A DNA stretch of 64,000 bases from Agreia pratensis (GCF_900177685.1 NZ_FXAY01000002.1:1-64000), one strand, 5' to 3'. Positions 7,526 through 14,828 are shown, counted from the stretch's first letter. Numbers and translations are program-made. The notes: a model not told the origin generated them from the sequence alone.

Positions 7526-7612
7526 ACAAAAAAGGCCGGCTCGATGGCCGACCAAGGTTTTTCCGCGCAACAAAGGCGCAGGACCAGTATCCGGCTTCCT
7601 CTGGTCCTGCGC
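7526..7612 (-). repeat. Hairpin-plus-terminator repeat unit, copy 2
   Basis: On the minus strand a perfect 12-bp hairpin (GCGCAGGACCAG 7612-7601 with CTGGTCCTGCGC 7587-7576) is followed by a GGTCGGCC/GCCGGCC stem and T6. It begins 28 bp after the stop of the flavin reductase gene and ends against the truncated CDF gene. It closely resembles copy 1 at 5945-6029. It is at least a terminator; the paired copies and truncation junctions suggest more. Confidence 0.7.
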
Positions 7613-7639
7613 AATATCGGGGGTTTCTGACTGCCGCTG

Positions 7640-9034
7640 TTAGGTCCGGGCTAGGGTCGTGGCTCGGAGCTCTCGGGTCCATGCTTGGGTGGCGACCTGG
7701 ACGGCATCCCATGGTGAGCCGAGCGGGGGCGTGTAGGAGAGGTCGAGGTCGCTCATCGCGTCGACGGTCATGCTGTGGTGCAGGGCGGTGGCGTAGGTGT
7801 CGACGCGTTTGGCGATTTCGGCGCCGCGCGCTCCGACGAGTTGCGCCCCGAGCAGGAGCCCGGTGTCAGCGTCGCCGGTGATGCGGATGCTGAGCGGTTT
7901 CGATCCCGGGTAGTACGCCTTGTGGTCATCCGCGATTGCGGTGCCACTGAGAGGTGTGAAGCCGGCAGCGATGGCCTCATGGTCCCGGAGGCCGGTACGG
8001 GCGGCTACGAGGTCGAAGACTTTCACCACCTGAGTTCCGAGGCTGCCAGCAAAACGCGTGTTGCCGCCGATCGCGTTTTCTCCGGCGACGCGGCCCTGCT
8101 TGTGCGCGGTTGTGCCGAGCGGGAGGTAGGTGATACCGAGAAGACGGTGGTGGGTGACCACACCGTCACCTGCAGCAAACACGTGGGGCAGGCCGGTGCG
8201 CATCTGCTCGTCGACGACGACAGCGCCCCCGGGCCCGGTGGTAGCTCCGGCGCCGGTAAGCAGGCTGGTGTTCGGGCGGACGCCGACGACCAGGAGAACA
8301 ACGTCCGCGTTACGGGCGTAGCCCTGGCCGTTTTCGGAGCCGGTCACGGTGAGGCGGCCGTCCGTGCGGGTGATGGCTTCGACGCGGGCGTTGGTGACGA
8401 CGTCGACGCCGTGTCGGGCGAGTTCGTCGTGGACGAGGGAGCCGAGTTCGGGGTCGAGGGTGGAGAGCACTTCGGGGCCGCGCTGTAGCTGTGTCACGCG
8501 GAGGCCGCGGATGGTGAGGGCTTCGGCCATTTCGAGGCCGACGTAGCCGGCGCCGACGATGATCGCGGTTTCGGGCTGGTGCCCGTCGAGGTAGCGCTCG
8601 AGGGTGAAGGTGTCGCCCATTGAGTGCAGCACGTGCACACCGTCGTCTGGGCCGAGCCCGCCGGGGCCGACGCCGGCGATGCCCGCGGTCGACGGGGATG
8701 CTCCGGTGCCGACCATCAGCTCGTCGTACGCGATGGTCGATTCCTGCCCGTTCGCGTCCCGAACGGTGAGCTGTTGGCCGGCGACGTCGATGCCGGTGGC
8801 GAGGGTGTCGAGCCGGAGCTGCATACCGGTCGCTTCCAGGTCCGCGTGGGTGCGGTGTGCGAGGGACTGCCACGGGTTCACCTCGCGGGAGAAGTAGTAC
8901 GGAATCCCGCAGATGGAGAAGTTGGGGTAGGAGTCCGCGACGACGACGGTCACGTCAACGCTGGGGTCAAGTTCGCGGGCGCGGAGTGCGGTGGAGATTC
9001 CGGCGTCGCTTCCGCCGATTGCTACAAGATGCAT
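7640..9034 (-). CDS. FAD-dependent pyridine nucleotide-disulfide oxidoreductase (CoA-disulfide reductase/NADH oxidase type)
   Basis: The 464-residue protein has an N-terminal FAD-binding segment (AIGGSDAGISTALRA), the single-cysteine motif NFSICGIPYY (Cys about residue 42) typical of CoA-disulfide reductases, an NAD(P)-binding GAGYVGLEMAEAL, the FAD motif VFAAGD and a C-terminal dimerisation domain. It probably reduces a thiol disulfide or a metalloid-thiol adduct in the cytoplasm. It lies 15 bp downstream of the aquaporin gene and so is in an arsenic operon; related enzymes recur in actinobacterial ars clusters. The exact substrate cannot be inferred. Confidence 0.85.
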   Translation of the reverse strand: MHLVAIGGSDAGISTALRARELDPSVDVTVVVADSYPNFSICGIPYYFSREVNPWQSLAHRTHADLEATGMQLRLDTLATGIDVAGQQLTVRDANGQESTIAYDELMVGTGASPSTAGIAGVGPGGLGPDDGVHVLHSMGDTFTLERYLDGHQPETAIIVGAGYVGLEMAEALTIRGLRVTQLQRGPEVLSTLDPELGSLVHDELARHGVDVVTNARVEAITRTDGRLTVTGSENGQGYARNADVVLLVVGVRPNTSLLTGAGATTGPGGAVVVDEQMRTGLPHVFAAGDGVVTHHRLLGITYLPLGTTAHKQGRVAGENAIGGNTRFAGSLGTQVVKVFDLVAARTGLRDHEAIAAGFTPLSGTAIADDHKAYYPGSKPLSIRITGDADTGLLLGAQLVGARGAEIAKRVDTYATALHHSMTVDAMSDLDLSYTPPLGSPWDAVQVATQAWTRELRATTLART

Positions 9035-9049
9035 GAGGATGGGTGCCTT

Positions 9050-9805
9050 TCAGTGGGCTTTGACAGGATGAGTAACAACGACATCGCGAGCGGTGTGGGT
9101 GGCGGCCGGGTAGAACACAAACAGCAGACCGAGCCCCAGGGCTCCGCCGAGCAGCTGCGCCAGGATGAACGGGGCGACGGATGCCGGAGCGATGCCGGCA
9201 AAGGTGTCGGTGAACATGCGGGCGATCGTCACGGCGGGGTTCGCGAACGACGTCGAGCTGGTGAACCAGTACGCCGCCCCGATATACACACCGACCGCGG
9301 CCGCGGTGACGTGACCCTTACCGGTGTGGGCGAGAGCGAAGATCAGCAGCACCAAGCCCGCCGTGGCCACGACCTCGCCCACCAGGTGCCCGCCCGATGC
9401 CCGGACGGTGGTCGAGAAGGCGGGCGCGGTGTCGAACATGATGCCGGCCAAAAGTGTGCCCGTGATGCTTCCTCCGATCTGCGCCAACAGATACGGGGCA
9501 AGGTCTCTGGTCGGTAATCCGGTCTTCGTGCGGCGACCGATGAGCCAATCAACCAGCGAGACGACGGGGTTGAAGTGCGCACCCGACGCCGGGCCGAGCA
9601 TCAGGATCAATACGGCCAGGCCGAGGGCGGTCGCGATGCTGTTCTCGAGCAGCTGCAGGCCGACGTCGCGGGGCGAGAGTTGCTGCGCGGCGATCCCGGA
9701 TCCCACAACCACGGTCACCAGCAGCGCGGTGCCCACGAATTCGGCAGCGACCCGGCGCGCCAGATGCGGCCGAAAGTGCGGGGTGTGGGTCTGAGAGGTT
9801 TTCAT
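9050..9805 (-). CDS. MIP-family aquaporin, probable arsenite channel (AqpS-like)
   Basis: The 251-residue membrane protein has six predicted transmembrane segments and the two half-helix motifs of aquaporins: SGAHFNPVVS (NPV variant of NPA) and SFANPAVT. In Sinorhizobium meliloti an aquaglyceroporin, AqpS, replaces the ArsB pump and lets ArsC-generated arsenite leave down its gradient. The context here (divergent arsRC and arsC, no pump) fits that model. ATG 9805 is chosen because a GAGGT lies just upstream and the longer frame runs through the divergent promoter. It is the first gene of the operon with the flavin reductase. Confidence 0.88.
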   Translation of the reverse strand: MKTSQTHTPHFRPHLARRVAAEFVGTALLVTVVVGSGIAAQQLSPRDVGLQLLENSIATALGLAVLILMLGPASGAHFNPVVSLVDWLIGRRTKTGLPTRDLAPYLLAQIGGSITGTLLAGIMFDTAPAFSTTVRASGGHLVGEVVATAGLVLLIFALAHTGKGHVTAAAVGVYIGAAYWFTSSTSFANPAVTIARMFTDTFAGIAPASVAPFILAQLLGGALGLGLLFVFYPAATHTARDVVVTHPVKAH

Positions 9806-9814
9806 GTCGACCTC

Positions 9815-9847
9815 ATCTTGACTCGCGCAGGGTAGTTCAGTCAAGAT
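9815..9847. promoter_or_regulatory. ArsR-type operator and overlapping divergent promoters
   Basis: A perfect 9-bp inverted repeat (atcttgact 9815-9823, agtcaagat 9839-9847) is spaced by 15 bases between aqp and arsRC. Each arm contains TTGACT, a good -35, and a TCAAGA spaced 17 bases away that can serve as -10 for the opposite direction. The two promoters are thus superimposed face to face. One dimeric repressor could block both. The predicted arsRC start site falls next to its ATG, suggesting a leaderless mRNA. Confidence 0.65.
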
Positions 9848-9854
9848 TGAAACA

Positions 9855-10529
9855 ATGAATATTGAGCGAAATGACGAGTTGCAGTGGCGTGCTGCGAAGC
9901 ACGCCGCGCTCAGCGATCCTGCGCGCCTCCGCATCGTCGACCTGCTGACCGTCGGCGAGCTGGCCCCATCGGAAATCAGCGACTCGTTGACCATGCGCTC
10001 GAACCTCGTCACCCACCACCTGAACGTGCTCGAGTCGGTGGGTATGCTCACCCGGCACCGCTCCGAGGCGGACAAGCGGCGCTCCTATGTGCGGCTGACC
10101 GAGCACGCTCTGGAGGGGCTCGTGCCTGGTGCGGTGGGGTCAGCGCGGAGGGTGCTGTTCGTCTGCACCGCGAACTCGGCCCGCTCGCAACTCGCCGTTG
10201 CCCTGTGGAACAGGGTCAGCAGCATCCCCGCCGCATCGGCCGGCACTCACCCGGCCGAGCAGATCGCGTCGGGCGCGATCGCCACAGCCGCCCGCCACTC
10301 ATTGACCCTTCCCGGCGTACGTCCCCAAGCTTTGCCCGATGTGCTCGCTGCCGGCGACTTCGTGGTGACCGTGTGCGACAACGCGCACGAAGAATTGGGC
10401 CTGCGCGAGGGGGCGCATTGGTCGATCCCTGACCCTGTTCGGATCGGCACCGATGCCGCATTCGACGCCGTCCTCGATGACTTGCAGCACCGAATTGACG
10501 ACCTGGCGCCCCGCCTGGTCGCATCCTAA
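9855..10529 (+). CDS. ArsR regulator fused to a low-molecular-weight-phosphatase-type arsenate reductase
   Basis: Residues 1-90 form an ArsR-type winged helix (KHAALSDPARLRIVDLL, recognition helix SNLVTHHLNVLES). Residues 95-224 are an LMW-PTP/ArsC domain with the P-loop VCTANSARS (Cys-X5-Arg) and a late DP motif (SIPDPV). The fusion links arsenic sensing or promoter binding with arsenate reduction. ArsR-ArsC fusions are known from Microbacterium ars clusters. There is no obvious Shine-Dalgarno before ATG 9855, consistent with leaderless translation from the overlapping promoter. It is followed by a separate arsC 13 bp later. Confidence 0.9.
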   Translation: MNIERNDELQWRAAKHAALSDPARLRIVDLLTVGELAPSEISDSLTMRSNLVTHHLNVLESVGMLTRHRSEADKRRSYVRLTEHALEGLVPGAVGSARRVLFVCTANSARSQLAVALWNRVSSIPAASAGTHPAEQIASGAIATAARHSLTLPGVRPQALPDVLAAGDFVVTVCDNAHEELGLREGAHWSIPDPVRIGTDAAFDAVLDDLQHRIDDLAPRLVAS

Positions 10530-10542
10530 CCCGGAAGAAATC

Positions 10543-10938
10543 ATGACCGCCACACCCACCGTCTTGTTCATCTGCCAGCACAATGCCGGCCGCTCCCAAC
10601 TCGGCGCAGCCCTTCTCGGGCACCTCGGCAGCGACCGGTTCAACGCGAGCTCAGCTGGACTTGCGCCGGCTGACGTCGTCAACCCGGCGGTGGCCGCGAC
10701 GGTCGCGGAGCTCGGAGTCGATATCTCCGGCAACGTGCCGCGCGCCGTCACGCCGGCCGACCTTGACGAGGCAGACATTGTGGTGCTCATGAAGCCCGGA
10801 CTGGCGCTGCCGTCGACGCCCCGCGGTGAAGTGCTGGAGTGGTCTTTCGCCAATCCCGAATCCTGGGATGCCGAGGCGGTGCGCCCGATGCGCGAGGCGG
10901 TCGCGGCGCGCATCGAGGCGGAACTGCTGACCCGCTAG
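10543..10938 (+). CDS. arsC: Arsenate reductase ArsC, low-molecular-weight phosphatase family
   Basis: The 131-residue protein has the P-loop FICQHNAGRS (Cys-X5-Arg) at residues 9-18 and the usual order of LMW-PTP secondary elements (SAGLAP, DEADIVVLM, NPESWD). It reduces As(V) to As(III); actinobacterial members of this length usually couple to mycothiol/mycoredoxin or thioredoxin, which is not decidable here. ATG 10543 follows a GGAAGAA leader, 13 bp after arsRC. It ends 4 bp into the convergent flavoprotein gene. With arsRC it gives the operon two reductase domains. Confidence 0.9.
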   Translation: MTATPTVLFICQHNAGRSQLGAALLGHLGSDRFNASSAGLAPADVVNPAVAATVAELGVDISGNVPRAVTPADLDEADIVVLMKPGLALPSTPRGEVLEWSFANPESWDAEAVRPMREAVAARIEAELLTR

Positions 10939-12263
10939 ACGGATGCCGGGGCGCGGCCGAGCTGGATCAATTGCTTCTCCGGCAGGGCGCAGCAGCTCCC
11001 GCCGATTCCGGTGCCGGCTGAGTCGAACAAGCCCGCCCCGCCACAGACCCCGGTATCCGGGAGCTGCAGCTCGACCCGGGCGGCCGCTTCATGGTCACCG
11101 GCCAGCGCGGCCACGACGGAGCGCACCTGCTCGTACCCGGTCATGGCCAAGAAGGTCGGGGCGCGCCCATAAGACTTTGCACCGACCAGGTAGAAGTCGG
11201 GTTCGGGCTGAGCGAGGTCACGGGCCCCGGTCGCTGCGACTGAACCGCACGAGTGAAGATTCGGGTCAATTTCTGCCGCGATCCGGATCGGTGCCTGCAG
11301 GGTCGCATCCAGCTCGAGGCGAAGTTCCGATAGGAACGAGAGGTCTGGGCGGAAACCGGTGAGCACGGCGACGTGATCGGCTGCGGCCAGGCTGCGGCCG
11401 TCCTCGCTGGTGAGTACCGCCTGGTCACCGTCACGGGCGATCTGTTCGACGCGGAAGCCGGTCACCATGTCGATCAGGCCGGCGTCGACGAACTCTTTCG
11501 CCGTGATGCCCAGCTGACCCCGGGCCGGCAGTTCGTCAGCCGCACCACCGCCGAAGGTGTTCCCGACCACCCCTCGGCGTAGAACCCACGTGACCTTCGT
11601 CGCCGGGTCGCGACGGGCGATCCGGCCGAGCGCGATTACCGAGGTGACTGCCGAGTGGCCAGATCCAACGACGACACTGTGTCGGCCCTCGTACTCCGTC
11701 CGCATTCGGTAGTCCGGGATGCGGTAGTCAAGCAGATCTGCGGCCGCTTTCTCTCCGAGCGCGGGCAATCCATCGGCCCCGGCGGGGTTCGGACTTGACC
11801 AGGTGCCGGATGCGTCGATCACCGCACGTGCATCCACCCGGTACTCGGTGCCATCGGCAGCTTCGATATGCACGGTGAAGGGCTGCTCTGCCCGGCCCGC
11901 GTCGACCAAACGGTCGCGGCCACGACGAGATACGCCAACCACGCGAGAGTCGTATCGGATGTGCTCGCCGAGGACCGCGGCAAGAGGGGCGAGGTACCCG
12001 CTGATCCACTGCGCACCCGTGGGATATCCCGCCGTCGGAGTCTGCCAGCCGGTGGGCCCGAGCAACCGTGCCGCTGCCGCGTCAACAAGCTCACCCCACT
12101 CCGAGAACAATCGCACGTGCCCCCACTCCGAAACCCCTGCAGCTGCGGTTTTGCCTGCTTCGAAGAGCAGCACGGCCTGGCCGCGATCGACCAGGTGCGC
12201 GGCGGCGGCGAGACCCTGGGGGCCTGCCCCGATGACGACGACGGGCAGCTCGTTCTTCTGCAT
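10935..12263 (-). CDS. NAD(P)/FAD-binding flavoprotein of arsenic clusters (ArsO-like)
   Basis: The 442-residue protein has an N-terminal FAD Rossmann motif (VVIGAGPQGLAAAAHL), a second nucleotide-binding motif (VVVGSGHSAVTSV) and an FMO/thioredoxin-reductase-like layout. Its C-terminus has an unusual glycine-rich stretch with a Cys pair (GIGGSCCALPEKQ) plus nearby cysteines, possibly for metalloid or thiol binding. It is transcribed divergently from arsR through a shared operator, which ties it to arsenic control. ArsO-type flavin monooxygenases are described in actinobacterial ars operons, but the reaction is not settled. ATG 12263 has the leader AGGAG; upstream extension runs into arsR. 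Confidence 0.75.
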   Translation of the reverse strand: MQKNELPVVVIGAGPQGLAAAAHLVDRGQAVLLFEAGKTAAAGVSEWGHVRLFSEWGELVDAAAARLLGPTGWQTPTAGYPTGAQWISGYLAPLAAVLGEHIRYDSRVVGVSRRGRDRLVDAGRAEQPFTVHIEAADGTEYRVDARAVIDASGTWSSPNPAGADGLPALGEKAAADLLDYRIPDYRMRTEYEGRHSVVVGSGHSAVTSVIALGRIARRDPATKVTWVLRRGVVGNTFGGGAADELPARGQLGITAKEFVDAGLIDMVTGFRVEQIARDGDQAVLTSEDGRSLAAADHVAVLTGFRPDLSFLSELRLELDATLQAPIRIAAEIDPNLHSCGSVAATGARDLAQPEPDFYLVGAKSYGRAPTFLAMTGYEQVRSVVAALAGDHEAAARVELQLPDTGVCGGAGLFDSAGTGIGGSCCALPEKQLIQLGRAPASV

Positions 12264-12273
12264 GACAACTCCT

Positions 12274-12317
12274 GATAGATCGACAATGTTCGATGCATCG
12301 AGACTGATCGATCTATC
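12274..12317. promoter_or_regulatory. ArsR operator between arsR and the flavoprotein gene
   Basis: A perfect 10-bp inverted repeat (gatagatcga 12274-12283, tcgatctatc 12308-12317) surrounds a second palindrome, cgatgcatcg at 12291-12300. The ATCGAT-rich pattern between two divergent ars genes suggests self-regulation by the adjacent ArsR. Confidence 0.65.
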
Positions 12318-12351
12318 GACAGATGTCAATACGACGTGAGAAGATCGGGTC

Positions 12352-12714
12352 ATGACGATCATTCTTCCCCTGCTGGCGACCGAGGCCGGCGCTGCGTGCT
12401 GCAGCCCGGTGACAGGCGGGGTGTTGAGTGCGGAAGAAGCTGAACAGCTCGCCCGCACATTTAAGGCCCTCGGTGACCCGACGCGCATCCGCCTGTTGTC
12501 CCTGATCGCTGCAAGCGAGGACGGGGAGGCCTGCATCTGCGATCTCACAGAACCGGTCGGACTGTCGCAGCCGACCGTCTCGCACCACATGAAGCAACTC
12601 GTCGACGCCGGCCTGGCCATGCGTGAGCAACGCGGTCGCTGGGCCTATTTCCGCGTCTTGGATGACGCTCTCGATCGAGCAGCACAAGCCCTACGTCCAG
12701 GACTCCCGGGATAG
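12352..12714 (+). CDS. arsR: ArsR/SmtB-family As(III) sensor repressor
   Basis: The 120-residue winged-helix repressor has a recognition helix around SQPTVSHHMKQL. An N-terminal adjacent Cys pair (residues 16-17, AACCSP) and cysteines at 61 and 63 (ACICDL) reproduce the Corynebacterium glutamicum ArsR1 layout, where C15, C16 and C55 of the dimer bind As(III). The E. coli-type CVCDL site in the recognition helix is only partly echoed. It is divergent from the flavoprotein gene with the palindromic operator between. It is the last gene of element A, followed by a terminator and the element end. Confidence 0.9.
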   Translation: MTIILPLLATEAGAACCSPVTGGVLSAEEAEQLARTFKALGDPTRIRLLSLIAASEDGEACICDLTEPVGLSQPTVSHHMKQLVDAGLAMREQRGRWAYFRVLDDALDRAAQALRPGLPG

Positions 12715-12782
12715 CCATCCGCCTCAGTCGGCCACAGCGCAGGTGAGGGCACTGTGCGCGCTCAGACCCATGAAATCGGCAC

Positions 12783-12806
12783 AAAAAAACCGAGCTTAGG
12801 GCTCGG
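12783..12806 (-). terminator. Intrinsic terminator, minus strand, near the element A right end
   Basis: On the minus strand CCGAGC/GCTCGG with a five-base loop is followed by seven T residues and GTGCC. It would stop transcription entering element A from the right, insulating the ars genes; on the plus strand it follows arsR but lacks a T-run. The rest of 12715-12978 shows no gene. Confidence 0.7.
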
Positions 12807-12978
12807 ATCCCGACAGTGGGACAGGAGTCTCACCGTATGTAAATAAATTGTCACGTTTGACACCTGACCGTCAAGTAGAAAATTGTTTTCCCACCAGGAC
12901 AGCTTCGCGTGGACGAAATGGCACGCGGGCAAGGCGACCACCCGTCACGAAGGACGACATGTAGTCACTGGCCCCACG

Positions 12979-13026
12979 CGCCAATTATCGATCACAGAAC
13001 ACCGCCACGTATCGATCAAATCCACA
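12979..13026. repeat. Terminal repeat, element A right end
   Basis: Read inward on the minus strand it starts TGTGGATTTGATCG and continues to the core GGCGGTGTTCTGTGATCG. It matches the A left end at all but a few of the first 40 positions. It is the inner border of element A. Confidence 0.8.
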
Positions 13027-13063
13027 GTCGCAGCGAGTTCGTGGAAACCGCTCCATCTAGCGG
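13027..13063. other. 37-bp spacer between the two transposon ends
   Basis: This short stretch separates the two inner TGTG termini. It ends in a small hairpin (ccgct/agcgg, 13048-13063) and encodes nothing visible. It matches neither copy of the 9-bp duplication and may be a scrap of an earlier host site. Confidence 0.6.
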
Positions 13064-13111
13064 TGTGGAGTTGATCGGTACAGGGCGGTGTTCTGTGGTC
13101 GCTCGGTGGCG
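13064..13111. repeat. Terminal repeat, element B left end
   Basis: It starts TGTGGAGTTGATCG and reaches the shared core GGCGGTGTTCTGTGGTCG at the same spacing as the other three ends. Two GTCGCT/GATCG-type half repeats are present. The following 150 bases to 13261 hold no recognisable gene. Confidence 0.8.
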
Positions 13112-13261
13112 GGGATCAGGAGTCGGGCTGTTTTGGATCGCATGCGTTTTGACACGCATTGGTTGAAGACATCTCGAGCGGGCGAGGGCGTCCGCGTTGG
13201 GTATCTCCGCGCGCCGCGCGACGACAGAAACCGAATCGTCAGCAGACCCGATGGCGTCGAC

Positions 13262-13876
13262 TCAGCGAAGTGATCGGCGCAGCGCGTTGACCGCGCGCAC
13301 GTGGTTCTCGGCCCGCCGGTGCCCGTTCGCGGGTGATGGGTGCGGCGCCGCCAACACGGGCACGATGACCGGTTGAGCATGCAGGGTGTAGTACCGCATG
13401 ATCCCGGTCAGCGCTGTCGCACCAAACGTCACGATCGAGGTCAGGCTCGGCATCAAAGCGATGATGGCAGCAAGAGCAGGTTGCGCGTCGTTGAGGTCGT
13501 CGGCGTTGGGTACGCGGCGCCCGCCGGCTGCGTCGAACAGTGGCCAAGGGACCACGTTCCACCGCACGTAGTCGCCACGCGACATTCCAGCCTCTAGACG
13601 CGCGGCTTTGAATGACCGCGACGTAGGGTTCACGTTGTCTTCTGAACTGAAAGCCGAAGAGTTGGCGCTCGCCGTCAGATTCGCCGGGCTCTCGAAGAGC
13701 ACCAGCACTCGTGCTTGCACTCCACCACTGTCGGGGTCGACCCATGGCACTACCCGGGCGCCGTGGTCGGCTGTGCGCAGCCGTCGAACGAGTGCGTTCA
13801 GGGCTGCCACATGCGGTTCTTCCAGGCGATCAAGCTTCGATGCTCTCCCCGCGACCCCTGTCGTTTCAGCGTGCAT
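13262..13876 (-). CDS. Uracil-DNA glycosylase family protein
   Basis: The 204-residue protein resembles actinobacterial UDG-superfamily proteins. It has an N-terminal strand-loop (VLVLFESPAN), the conserved SSEDNVNPTSRSF and RGDYVRWNVVPWPL segments and the late HPSPAN motif that contacts DNA in this superfamily. It may excise damaged bases, but the usual catalytic motif is altered, so activity is uncertain. Its start overlaps the LysR stop by 11 bp, suggesting coupled translation, an odd partner for a regulator. ATG 13876 was chosen for that overlap. Confidence 0.65.
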   Translation of the reverse strand: MHAETTGVAGRASKLDRLEEPHVAALNALVRRLRTADHGARVVPWVDPDSGGVQARVLVLFESPANLTASANSSAFSSEDNVNPTSRSFKAARLEAGMSRGDYVRWNVVPWPLFDAAGGRRVPNADDLNDAQPALAAIIALMPSLTSIVTFGATALTGIMRYYTLHAQPVIVPVLAAPHPSPANGHRRAENHVRAVNALRRSLR

Positions 13877-14786
13877 GCGTCCGGGCGATCAGAAGCAGTC
13901 GCTCGGCGTTCTCCGGCAGGCCGGTTGTGCTGCGCGCCCACACCGCCGTGAGCGGACGCTTCAGCGCCAGTCCCGCAATACGAACCCGAACGAGGCGACC
14001 GAGCGTCACGTCGTCGCGGATGGCGAGTGAGCTCAGCACCGCGGGCGCACTACCCGAGGCGGCGGTGGAACGGATCGCGGTCGTTGTTGGCAACACCAAA
14101 GCGGGAGCATCCGGAACCAGCGGTGACTCGAGCGCTCCGAGGGCGAGTTCGAGCGTGCGCCTCGTGCCGGAACCCTCTTCACGGACCACCAGGGCGGTCG
14201 AGGCGAGCTCTGCTGCGCTGACCGCGCGTCGACGCCGCGCCCATGGATGGTTCACCCCGACCACGACAACAAGCTCGTCGAACCCGATGACCCGCGATTC
14301 GAGGTCGGAAGGCACGTCGGGGGTCTCGATGAACCCGATGTCGCGGGCACCCGCGCGCACCTGCTCAACAACACTACGACTATTCGCCACGGCCAGATCG
14401 ACGGCAGCCGGATGCCCGCTCCCCGCCTGGAACGCAACCAACCACTCCGGCATGAGGTGCTCGGCGACCGTCAGACTCGCGCCGACCCGCAGCTGCAAAT
14501 GACGTGCGTCTCGGAGAGCTCTGACCGCCATCTCGAACCGGTCGGCAGCATCCAGCACATCCTGCGCCCAACCGGCCACCAGCATGCCCGCCTCGGTCAA
14601 CTGGGAACCACGGGCCGACCGGGTCACGAGCTCGGATCCGGTGCGGACTTCCAGGGCGCGGATGCGCGAGGAGACCGCCTGCTGGGTCACCCCGAGGTTC
14701 GTGCTAGCAGACGTGAGACTGCCGAACTCTGCCACGGCCGCGAGAGTCTGCAGACTTTTCAGATCAGGCAGTTCGAAGTCGCTCAC
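13866..14786 (-). CDS. LysR-family regulator of the adjacent TDT transporter
   Basis: The 306-residue protein has an N-terminal LysR winged helix (LQTLAAVAEFGSLTSASTNL, TQQAVSSRIRALE) and a periplasmic-binding-like effector domain. It starts with GTG at 14784-14786 and is divergent from the TDT transporter gene across an 86-bp region with LysR-type half-sites. LysR/TDT pairs are common in actinobacteria, where the transporter exports sulfite, a dicarboxylate or a tellurite-related anion. The inducer is unknown. Confidence 0.88.
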   Translation of the reverse strand: MSDFELPDLKSLQTLAAVAEFGSLTSASTNLGVTQQAVSSRIRALEVRTGSELVTRSARGSQLTEAGMLVAGWAQDVLDAADRFEMAVRALRDARHLQLRVGASLTVAEHLMPEWLVAFQAGSGHPAAVDLAVANSRSVVEQVRAGARDIGFIETPDVPSDLESRVIGFDELVVVVGVNHPWARRRRAVSAAELASTALVVREEGSGTRRTLELALGALESPLVPDAPALVLPTTTAIRSTAASGSAPAVLSSLAIRDDVTLGRLVRVRIAGLALKRPLTAVWARSTTGLPENAERLLLIARTHAR

Positions 14787-14800
14787 GATCGTCCCGTTCC

Positions 14801-14828
14801 CACAAGCTCTGCTTGTGACCCCACAAGC
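14801..14828. promoter_or_regulatory. Putative LysR binding site
   Basis: CACAAGC-tct-GCTTGTG (14801-14817) is a perfect 7-bp inverted repeat, followed by a third CACAAGC half-site at 14822-14828. It lies midway between the divergent lysR and TDT genes. Confidence 0.55.

Larger units (their letters stand above)
2411..13026. mobile_element. Element A: Tn552/Tn5053-like transposon carrying arsenic genes and lgt
   Basis: This 10.6-kb unit is bounded by two near-identical inverted ends. Both start TGTGGATTTGATCG, followed six bases later by GGCGG and the shared core. The transposition genes lie at the left end reading outward. Cargo follows: a small membrane protein, lgt, a truncated CDF transporter, a flavin reductase, an aquaporin, arsRC, arsC, a second flavoprotein and arsR. 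No target duplication brackets this unit alone: the 9 bases beside its left end (gccgaaggg) differ from those beside its right end (gtcgcagcg). Confidence 0.8.

Noticed and set aside
5945-7612. Integron attC sites between the lgt-region genes
   Set aside because: The units are palindromic but lack the GTTRRRY/RYYYAAC core boxes and end in T-runs like terminators; no integrase gene is present.
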